A DNA stretch of 5,484 bases from Terriglobales bacterium. Lineage in GTDB: Bacteria; Acidobacteriota; Terriglobia; Terriglobales; Gp1-AA117. The DNA lies in the NCBI GenBank assembly GCA_030150795.1, contig JASLFF010000072.1, forward strand, positions 1 through 5,484, written 5' to 3'. The position numbers were made by a program, and so were the translations under genes. Below the pieces are notes generated by a model. The model had not been told where the DNA came from, made no database searches, and saw nothing but the letters and a program-made list of their open reading frames with translations. Of this stretch, positions 1 through 5,484 are shown piece after piece (within the stretch, counting starts at the first letter, position 1; each line of letters opens with the position of its first letter).

Positions 1-2237
1 ACCAATAGGCAGTCAGCTACCGAGGGAGCGGTGGCCGTTATTTGGGTGTCTGACCAGCTTACGATTGTGGCAGGGAAATTCCCGTTTTTGAAAACCACGT
101 TACTTGAGCCCTGAGTTGCGCCGAAGCCGCTACCATTCACCTGAAACTGCGCGCCAGTCAACACGGCCGTTGGGCTGACACTATTGACAAGGACTGATCC
201 CACCGCAAAGTTGACATCGGTGTTGCTGCTAAGGCCGCTCTTGACGACCTGCACGTAACCGGAAGTCGTACCAGTTGGAACTGTGGCCACGATTTGAGTG
301 TCGCTCCAACTAGAAACCGACGTAGCTGTGGTGCCGTTAAAATCAAGCGTGCTGCTGCCCTGCGACGATCCAAAACCGGCGCCGCTGACGGTGACCTGAG
401 TGCCTATTGGCCCAACTTTGGGCGTAACGGAAAAAACATTAACGCTCCTTACAGCGAAATTGACCGTCATGTTACTCGCGACGCCGCCTACGGTCACAAT
501 CACTGCGCCGGAAGGAGCCGACGTGGGAACAGTAGCGACGATCTGGGTATCAGACCAACTCACTACAGCCGCATTGGTTCCGTTGAAGGAAATTGTGCTC
601 GATCCTTGAGTTGCTCCGAATCCGCTGCCATTGATCTGTACTTGCGTACCCGCAGGCCCAGTTGTCGGCGCGACAGTGGCCACGACTGGGCTTGGCGTCG
701 TATATAAAACATCTTGGTTGCTGGCAACACTGTTTACCGTCACCTGCACTGGCCCGCTGGTTGTCGCAGAAGCCAAAGCCACAATTTGTGTGTCACTCCA
801 GCTGACCACCGCCGCGTTGAATCCATTGAACGTAATCCCAGACGATCCTTTGGTCGACTGGAATCCAGAACCATTCACCGTCACTTGCGTGTTTACCCCG
901 CCGTTGGTCGGAGAGATGCTTGTTACCTGCGGCGCAGGCACGCTGAAAACAATGTTTTGGTTGCTCGTAACGCCGCTTTCAACAACCTTCAATCCACCGG
1001 TAGTCGCTGTGGCAGGGACCGTGGCAACAATCTGATTGTCGGACCAACTCACAATAGTCGGCGTACCGCTTGGATAAAACGTTACAGAGCTGCTGCCTTG
1101 CGTGGATCCAAACCCGCTTCCGTTGATCTGGATCTGCGTTCCTACCGGCGCAGTTGCCGGTACAACACCGGTGATGAGTGGATTGGGAAGCGTGAATACC
1201 ACGTCTTTATTGCTTGCCGTGCTGTTCACGGTCACCACGGCCGGGCCGGTCCTGGCGCTCGATGGAACCGTAGCCACAATCTGTGTATCGCTCCAGCTGT
1301 TCACCACGGCGGTGACGCCATTGAATTGTATTGAGCTTGAACCCTGCGTGGATTGAAACCCTGATCCGCTCACCGTTACCTGGCTTCCAACCAGTCCAAC
1401 CGCGGGAGATAGGGACGTGACTTGCGGGGAAGGCACCGTGAAATAAAGATTCGAGTTGCTTGTGATTCCTGCAACAGCCACCTGCACAGTGCCGCTGACA
1501 GCCGTTGAGGGAATGGTTGCAACGATCTGCAAATCAGACCAGCTGTTTACCGTGAGAGATGTGTTGTTTAGTTTGATCGTGCTTGTACCCTGGCTAGCTC
1601 CGAACCCGCTGCCATTGATCTGCACCTGCGTACCCACCGGGCCGCTGGACGGCACAAGCCCAGCCACGATTGGATTGGGTAAGGTAAAGACTGCATCAGG
1701 ATTGCTTGCAATGCCGTTCACGGTTACCAAGATCGGTCCGGTCTTAGCGTTTGTAGGAGTTGTGGCGACAATTTGCGTGTCGCTCCAACTGCTAACCGTT
1801 AAGGGGTAATTGATGTCATTGATGGTCGCTCCGTTGGATCCCTTGACCGCCTGAAATCCAGATCCATTGATCGTTATCTGGGATCCACCCACTCCACTGG
1901 CCGGGGATATGCTGCTGATGTGCGGCGCAGGTATGACGAAATAAATATTTGTGTTGCTGGCGACTCCGCCGACCGTGACTCTGACCCAACCCGTTATGGC
2001 TGTTGTGGGTACGGTCGCAGCAATTTGCGTATCCGACCAGCTGACCACGACCGCATTGACGCCATTGAATGAGACCGTGCTCGTTCCCTGTGTCGCTCCA
2101 AACCCGCTGCCATTGAGCTGGACCTGAGTCCCAACTGGTCCACTTGCTGGCGTGGTGCTTGTAATCTGCGGAGCGGCGAAAGCGATTGATGTAAAGAGAA
2201 GCAGAACAACAATCCAGCTCACATTATGAAAACGCAT
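1..2237 (-). CDS. Secreted tandem IPT/TIG-domain protein (N-terminal 745 residues; C-terminus beyond left edge)
   Basis: The minus-strand frame from the ATG at 2237 stays open to base 1, giving 745 codons plus two bases with no stop. The start is supported by GGGAGA seven nucleotides upstream. Residues 1-21 form a Sec signal peptide: a short basic N-end, a VVLLLF hydrophobic core, and probable cleavage after AFA before APQITS. Nine IPT/TIG domains of 81-84 residues follow, starting at residues 22, 103, 187, 269, 351, 434, 515, 597 and 680; the ninth is incomplete. Each shows P..G..GTQV, NGSGF, a SWSDTQI strand, an ATVP turn and a V.SN.. end. In known proteins IPT/TIG domains are immunoglobulin-like structural or binding modules, so this is probably an extracellular or surface protein; no enzymatic domain is visible. 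The function is unknown, and an adhesin or scaffold role is only inference. The part beyond the edge could carry RHS repeats or an anchor. Confidence 0.93.
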   Translation of the reverse strand, partial: MRFHNVSWIVVLLLFTSIAFAAPQITSTTPASGPVGTQVQLNGSGFGATQGTSTVSFNGVNAVVVSWSDTQIAATVPTTAITGWVRVTVGGVASNTNIYFVIPAPHISSISPASGVGGSQITINGSGFQAVKGSNGATINDINYPLTVSSWSDTQIVATTPTNAKTGPILVTVNGIASNPDAVFTLPNPIVAGLVPSSGPVGTQVQINGSGFGASQGTSTIKLNNTSLTVNSWSDLQIVATIPSTAVSGTVQVAVAGITSNSNLYFTVPSPQVTSLSPAVGLVGSQVTVSGSGFQSTQGSSSIQFNGVTAVVNSWSDTQIVATVPSSARTGPAVVTVNSTASNKDVVFTLPNPLITGVVPATAPVGTQIQINGSGFGSTQGSSSVTFYPSGTPTIVSWSDNQIVATVPATATTGGLKVVESGVTSNQNIVFSVPAPQVTSISPTNGGVNTQVTVNGSGFQSTKGSSGITFNGFNAAVVSWSDTQIVALASATTSGPVQVTVNSVASNQDVLYTTPSPVVATVAPTTGPAGTQVQINGSGFGATQGSSTISFNGTNAAVVSWSDTQIVATVPTSAPSGAVIVTVGGVASNMTVNFAVRSVNVFSVTPKVGPIGTQVTVSGAGFGSSQGSSTLDFNGTTATSVSSWSDTQIVATVPTGTTSGYVQVVKSGLSSNTDVNFAVGSVLVNSVSPTAVLTGAQFQVNGSGFGATQGSSNVVFKNGNFPATIVSWSDTQITATAPSVADCLL
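3..2174 (-). repeat. In-frame tandem array of nine IPT/TIG-coding repeats, period about 246 bp
   Basis: Each unit encodes one TIG domain. Unit bounds are 1932-2174, 1680-1931, 1434-1679, 1188-1433, 939-1187, 696-938, 450-695, 201-449 and 3-200 (cut). Units 1, 3, 5 and 7 encode the pattern GTQ.Q.NGSGFG(A/S), while units 2, 4 and 6 encode .(S/T)Q(V/I)T(V/I).GSGFQ. Linkers alternate between PNP-type and P(A/S)P-type. Units 8 and 9 break this alternation. DNA copies are diverged, but short exact blocks survive: a 17-nt block at 622-638 is identical to one at 1606-1622, 984 bp apart, which is four periods. This points to old duplication under coding constraint rather than recent expansion. Confidence 0.85.
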
Positions 2238-2244
2238 CTATTTG

Positions 2245-2250
2245 TCTCCC
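2245..2250 (-). promoter_or_regulatory. Ribosome binding site of the TIG-array gene
   Basis: The minus strand reads GGGAGA here, followed by seven bases (CAAATAG) and then the ATG at 2237. This fixes the start of the long open frame, directly ahead of a signal peptide. Confidence 0.7.
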
Positions 2251-2301
2251 AAATTCGAGGGGTAGGGGTGCAAGCGAACACGGCAGGGTTTTGAAACGAC
2301 T

Positions 2302-3384
2302 TTATGGGTAAGTAACTGTCACGCTATCAACGCCATTTGCCCGTGATGACGTCAAGCCTCGACCAACCGCATCGTACGTATGCGACTCCAGTATTTTGTT
2401 GTCATAATCTCGGACGGCTGTGATCAGCGATTGGGTGTTGTACTCAAAGGAATTTGAAGTGTTATCGGGCTTGGTAAACTGCGTCAATCGCCCCTGCGAG
2501 TCGTAACCGTATGCAAGGGATAATCCAACATCTGTAGTGACGCTGCTTACCAGAGTGCTGACATTATCAGGATAGTGGAAATATAAGTGGCGTGCGGCAG
2601 CATCGGTAACGGTAGTCAATCGGTTTGCTGAGTCGTAAGAGAGTGTAGTTGTGTTTCCGTTGCGATCGATGATGGATACCAGGGCTCCTGTGGTGGCATC
2701 AAAAAGGCGTTTCTCTCCGCTTCTTGAAGTGAGTGTCCAGGATGGAGTGCCATTGGTGATAGTGGTAGCTGTATCGTCAGCAGGAGCCGCTGCTTTATAG
2801 ACGCTTGGACTTCCCACGCTGGCCACGGCGAAAGACCAAACGCTGCCATCTGAACGCAGATGTTTGAGAAATCCATCTCCGCTTACAACGACCAGACGTT
2901 CTTCATACGTTGACCGCCAGCCTGCTCCAAACATGAACGGATAAGAGTTCTGCTGGGATGGAAGCTTGCTGTTCCAGACGCGCGATAATGATAGTCCGCC
3001 TCCCAAGCCGGGAAGACTGATATCCGATTGGGTAATGTAGGTATTTCCAGTTGACAGATCAATGGGGCGACCCGATTGGGCAGTTCTCGCTGCGTTACAT
3101 GCTATGCACGTATCGCTTGCCGCACCCGGCGGCGCTCCGCAAGATGGCATTAATTGAATGCAGGATTCGCCCCACGGAACTCCACCTGGATTGCAGCAGA
3201 CCGCTGTTGGTGGCACAAGCGGATTAGGAAGCTCCAACGAAGACCATTGCCATGTGCATTGCGCCTTGTATTGTTTGACCAGTTGGTTGTAAACGGTGCA
3301 AGACTCAACTTGCGCTTGCGCATTAATTCCCAGAACGTACATAATCGTCAGCACGACAAATGTTATGCCAGCACTCTTCTTCAT
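2302..3384 (-). CDS. Secreted short RHS/YD-repeat protein with DUF6531-like domain, lacking RHS core
   Basis: This 360-residue protein starts at the ATG at 3384. An in-frame TTG at 3387 is also possible, but GAGG lies eight bases before the ATG. Residues 1-24 are a signal peptide (MKKSAG, hydrophobic core, AQA cleavage). Residues 25-97 hold eight cysteines (29, 43, 63, 64, 75, 82, 93, 96), consistent with disulphides after export. Residues 105-170 (GRPIDLSTGNTY, LPGLGGGLSLSRVWNS, FGAGWRSTYEERL) match the DUF6531 module that opens many RHS proteins. YD-type repeats follow: RNGNTTTLSYDSANRLTTVT (241-260), YGYDSQGRLTQFTKPD (292-307) and HTYDAVGRGLTSSRANG (335-351). The protein then ends at VTVTYP and TAA. 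Full RHS proteins usually exceed 1000 residues and end in a conserved core plus a variable tip, both absent here. It may be a truncated remnant, or a short stand-alone form working with the TIG gene 64 nt downstream. Confidence 0.9.
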   Translation of the reverse strand: MKKSAGITFVVLTIMYVLGINAQAQVESCTVYNQLVKQYKAQCTWQWSSLELPNPLVPPTAVCCNPGGVPWGESCIQLMPSCGAPPGAASDTCIACNAARTAQSGRPIDLSTGNTYITQSDISLPGLGGGLSLSRVWNSKLPSQQNSYPFMFGAGWRSTYEERLVVVSGDGFLKHLRSDGSVWSFAVASVGSPSVYKAAAPADDTATTITNGTPSWTLTSRSGEKRLFDATTGALVSIIDRNGNTTTLSYDSANRLTTVTDAAARHLYFHYPDNVSTLVSSVTTDVGLSLAYGYDSQGRLTQFTKPDNTSNSFEYNTQSLITAVRDYDNKILESHTYDAVGRGLTSSRANGVDSVTVTYP

Positions 3385-3392
3385 CAAAACAA

Positions 3393-3396
3393 CCTC
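3393..3396 (-). promoter_or_regulatory. Ribosome binding site deciding the RHS start
   Basis: The minus strand reads GAGG, eight bases before the ATG at 3384 and five before the TTG at 3387. The spacing favours the ATG, so the protein is taken as starting MKKSAG. Confidence 0.55.
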
Positions 3397-3523
3397 ATTG
3401 CGGGATTAAACCAGTTGTGATCAAAGCGGATTTCGTTAAGACTTAGGGACAACAAGGAATCATGGGCAACACAACTGATTTCAATGGCCTAGGTAAATGG
3501 AACAAGCTCTAATAATTCACTCT

Positions 3524-3546
3524 TCTTGCCACATGCAACGGCAAGA
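3524..3546 (-). other. Inverted repeat / hairpin in predicted RHS leader
   Basis: Perfect 7-bp arms TCTTGCC (3524-3530) and GGCAAGA (3540-3546) flank a 9-nt loop. On the minus strand it would lie in the 5' leader if the promoter at 3619-3647 is real. No T-tract follows on the minus strand, so a terminator is unlikely. It may be an RNA structure, a protein site, or chance. Confidence 0.35.
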
Positions 3547-3618
3547 TGCTTTCGCTACAGAATCTTCTCCCGAACTACGGGGCGAGCAGTCTTAGGTAGA
3601 AGCGGTTAAGTAAGCAGA

Positions 3619-3647
3619 TTAATACATGATTAAGGTGTCGATTTCAA
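3619..3647 (-). promoter_or_regulatory. Candidate sigma-70-type promoter of the RHS-TIG unit
   Basis: On the minus strand, TTGAAA (3647-3642, five of six matches to the -35 consensus) is followed by exactly 17 nt and TATTAA (3624-3619, four of six matches to -10). Transcription would begin near 3612, leaving an unusually long leader of roughly 225 nt before the ATG at 3384. The match was found by eye in AT-rich DNA, where chance hits are common. Confidence 0.35.
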
Positions 3648-3662
3648 GAATATTCTTAAGAA
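3646..3662. promoter_or_regulatory. Two overlapping palindromes beside the -35 box, possible operator
   Basis: AAGAATATTCTT (3646-3657) is a perfect 12-bp palindrome. It overlaps a second perfect 10-bp palindrome, TTCTTAAGAA (3653-3662). The pair touches the -35 hexamer of the candidate minus-strand promoter, a usual position for a dimeric regulator. No regulator gene is visible in the window, and AT-rich DNA makes such palindromes less rare. Confidence 0.35.
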
Positions 3663-3910
3663 GTTTTCCACAATTGAGAATAAACGAACGTTATATCTAC
3701 GACCTTGGGTTTCTCGGGCCGGGCCCACCATTTCTGCCAGCGTCAAATTTCCCTTCGCTCCCGAAGTGATTGTTACGTATACGGAGTATCCGGTCAGTAC
3801 TAATCATTCTCTTCCTTTTTGGATTGCTCCCCCACGTGCACGCGGCAACCGCTTGAACTACAATTTTCAGCCTACTTCTTTTTTGCCGGGATCCATTCAC
3901 GGCAGCACAT

Positions 3911-3915
3911 GGGAG
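3911..3915 (+). promoter_or_regulatory. Ribosome binding site deciding the propeller gene start
   Basis: GGGAG ends five bases before the ATG at 3921 and overlaps the codons after an alternative in-frame ATG at 3909. It supports 3921 as the true start, which also puts the signal peptide at the very N-terminus. Longer in-frame starts at 3819 and 3909 would bury that signal. Confidence 0.6.
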
Positions 3916-3920
3916 AACCT

Positions 3921-4985
3921 ATGAAAATCTACCAAAGCTGGAGCAGGACCAGTATTGCAGTGCTGATATTGTCATTTGCGTTGGCAACTGCGCCGCGCGC
4001 GATCGCCGAGGATCGAGGCAGCTCGAATCGCGACGCCGCTGAGCTATTCGCCGTTCTACCGGACGGCGCTTCCGGACCGGAAGGTCTCACTGTGGGGCCC
4101 GACGGCAATGTGTATGTTGCAACATTCGGATTCAATTCGGCCGGCCCGGTCACTGGCCTGGGACAGCTTTATGTTTTCAATCGTGAAGGCAAGCTGTTGC
4201 GCAATGTAAGCGTGCAGAGTTCATCGCCACATCTGCTCGGAATCGCCTTCCATCCTCAGACGGGTGCTTTGTTGGTGATCGATTTTGGCGGTGGACAGGT
4301 GCTCCGTGTCGATCCTTTCACCGGCGCTTCTTCCGTTTTCATGACTGTCACAGGCAGTTCCGGACTGAACGGGCTGACGTTTGATTCCGCGGGCAATGTT
4401 TATGTGTCTGACTCCGCTCAAGGCATTATCTGGAAGACGGGTGCCAACGGCGGCGCCGGAACCGCATGGGTGACTGACGCTCTGCTTACCACCACCGGCG
4501 TTCCTCCCTTCGGCGCTAACGGTTTGGAATTCAATCACGCGGAGACGACCTTGTTTGTCGCCAACACCGGCAATGACACGATTGTGCAGATTCCCGTGAA
4601 CCATGGCACGCCCGGACAACCAGTCCTGTTCGTCAACAGCATCAATGGCGCAGATGGAATTGCCATCGACGCACATGACAACCTCTGGGTGGCCGCCAAC
4701 CAAAACGACGAAATCGATGTCGTCAGCCCCACCGGTAAATTGCTTGCCAGGCTGGGCGACTTTGAAGGCCTTACTCGTTCAGGCACGCCTCGGGGACTGC
4801 TCTTCCCTGCCAGCCCGGCGTTCAGCGGAAACGGTGAATTTGTTTATGTAACCAACCTTGCGCTCGATCTGCGTATTTTTGGCCTGACACAGGCAGTAGA
4901 TTCGCAATGGTGTGCGCAGGTGAAGCATTATACGGTGTCGCGCATCAGGACTCGGTTTACGCGGCTAGGTGCGGGGAATAACTGA
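3921..4985 (+). CDS. Exported SMP-30/gluconolactonase-like (LRE family) beta-propeller protein
   Basis: The product is 354 residues. Residues 1-29 are a Sec signal peptide (MKIYQSWSR, hydrophobic core, AIA before EDRG), so the mature protein is periplasmic or secreted. Six propeller-blade motifs follow: GPEGLTVGPDGNVYVA (52-67), LLGIAFHPQTGALLVID (105-121), GLNGLTFDSAGNVYVSD (148-164), GANGLEFNHAETTLFVANT (198-216), GADGIAIDAHDNLWVA (243-258) and TPRGLLFPASPAFSGNG (289-305). In SMP-30/gluconolactonase enzymes a divalent metal is held by Glu, Asn and Asp in equivalent motifs; here E54, N200 and D245 fit. It could therefore hydrolyse a lactone or related ester, but the substrate cannot be read from sequence, and a non-catalytic NHL-like binding role is possible. 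The C-terminal tail (from about 326, AVDSQWCAQVKHYTVSRIR) is polar and basic. It is transcribed alone, away from the RHS-TIG unit and toward gmd. Confidence 0.88.
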   Translation: MKIYQSWSRTSIAVLILSFALATAPRAIAEDRGSSNRDAAELFAVLPDGASGPEGLTVGPDGNVYVATFGFNSAGPVTGLGQLYVFNREGKLLRNVSVQSSSPHLLGIAFHPQTGALLVIDFGGGQVLRVDPFTGASSVFMTVTGSSGLNGLTFDSAGNVYVSDSAQGIIWKTGANGGAGTAWVTDALLTTTGVPPFGANGLEFNHAETTLFVANTGNDTIVQIPVNHGTPGQPVLFVNSINGADGIAIDAHDNLWVAANQNDEIDVVSPTGKLLARLGDFEGLTRSGTPRGLLFPASPAFSGNGEFVYVTNLALDLRIFGLTQAVDSQWCAQVKHYTVSRIRTRFTRLGAGNN

Positions 4986-5002
4986 GATCTGAACGGCGTT
5001 AA

Positions 5003-5042
5003 GACAGCACGCCGACTTTGTGGTCGGCGTGCTGTCCTGTTT

Positions 5043-5044
<2 letters not shown>
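5003..5044 (+). terminator. Strong rho-independent terminator of the propeller gene
   Basis: A perfect 14-bp GC-rich stem, GACAGCACGCCGAC (5003-5016) and GTCGGCGTGCTGTC (5023-5036), encloses a 6-nt loop and is followed by CTG and five Ts (5040-5044). It starts 18 bp after the propeller stop codon. On the minus strand the stem is followed only by TTAACG, so termination there would be weaker. The T-run overlaps the stop codon of the convergent gmd (5043-5045), so one element separates both transcripts. Confidence 0.9.

Positions 5045-5484
<440 letters not shown>

Larger units (their letters stand above)
3385..3920. other. Divergent intergenic region between RHS-TIG unit and propeller gene
   Basis: About 535 bp separate two divergently read genes. 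No convincing gene is present: the only sizeable open frame (3697-3900, minus) encodes a basic, repeat-free peptide with no recognisable motif. The centre is AT-rich (19 G+C in the 60 bases from 3601), unlike the flanking genes. It contains a candidate minus-strand promoter, overlapping palindromes and an inverted repeat in the predicted RHS leader, each listed separately. No convincing plus-strand promoter was found for the propeller gene, and no known riboswitch consensus was recognised. Confidence 0.7.

Noticed and set aside
294..1809. Several long plus-strand open frames opposite the TIG gene, with repeated peptides such as PLPLIC.CVPTG.
   Set aside because: They are the antisense image of the repeated TIG codons. 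The minus frame is open for all 745 codons, has a signal peptide and a recognisable fold family, and has a ribosome site.
1..2174. CRISPR or other non-coding repeat array.
   Set aside because: The repeat unit of about 246 bp is always a multiple of three, diverges mostly at silent or conservative positions, and encodes a known domain.
1994..2212. Minus-strand open frame of 72 codons in another frame at the start of the TIG gene.
   Set aside because: It lies wholly within the TIG reading frame, has no family motif and starts inside the signal-peptide coding region.
1..3387. RHS polymorphic toxin with immunity gene.
   Set aside because: No RHS core motif, variable toxin tip or small immunity gene is present in the window. 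Only an N-terminal RHS module is visible.
3842..3852. Small hairpin GCGG-CAA-CCGC in the propeller upstream region as a riboswitch fragment.
   Set aside because: It has only four base pairs, no surrounding conserved structure and no match to a riboswitch consensus that I recognise.
3697..3900. Minus-strand open frame encoding a basic 67-residue peptide upstream of the propeller gene.
   Set aside because: There is no recognisable motif or convincing ribosome site, and its composition looks like translated non-coding DNA. A real small gene cannot be fully excluded.
3819..3920. In-frame N-terminal extension of the propeller protein by 34 residues.
   Set aside because: It would put a signal peptide in the middle of the N-terminus. 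GGGAG just before the ATG at 3921 fits better.
4221..4786. Overlapping minus-strand open frames inside the propeller gene.
   Set aside because: These are antisense shadows. The plus frame carries six clear propeller motifs across the same bases.

Overview
The window is bacterial. It holds two partial genes at the edges (one running off each end) and two complete genes between them. The likely source is a soil-type Acidobacteriota or a similar environmental Gram-negative. The reasons are the pairing of large exported IPT/TIG-repeat and RHS/YD-repeat proteins, three classical Sec signal peptides, ordinary purine-rich ribosome binding sites and moderate GC. This assignment is an inference from gene style; the window has no rRNA or tRNA to test it.

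Left part (1-3384, minus strand): two genes read leftward and are probably co-transcribed. The first (3384-2302) encodes a secreted protein of 360 residues. It has a cysteine-rich N-terminus, a DUF6531-like RHS N-terminal module and a few YD repeats, and then stops abruptly with no RHS core and no C-terminal tip. After 64 nt with no visible terminator comes a second secreted gene (2237 to beyond base 1). Its visible 745 residues are a signal peptide followed by nine IPT/TIG immunoglobulin-like domains in tandem; the ninth is cut by the window edge. The domains alternate between two subtypes, so the array appears to have grown by two-domain steps.

Middle (3385-3920): a divergent intergenic region of about 535 bp that is AT-rich in its centre. 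It contains a plausible minus-strand promoter, overlapping palindromes beside its -35 box, and a hairpin in the predicted long leader of the RHS-TIG unit.

Right part: a plus-strand gene (3921-4985) encodes an exported six-bladed SMP-30/gluconolactonase-like beta-propeller that keeps the three expected metal ligands. A strong intrinsic terminator with a perfect 14-bp stem follows. Convergent to it is the 3' end of gmd (GDP-mannose 4,6-dehydratase), which enters from the right edge.

The window reads as accessory, cell-envelope-related DNA: two repeat-built exported proteins, an exported propeller enzyme or binding protein, and a nucleotide-sugar gene of surface polysaccharide synthesis. Nothing in the sequence proves that the left and right parts work together. 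The most interesting element is the truncated-RHS plus TIG-array gene pair.
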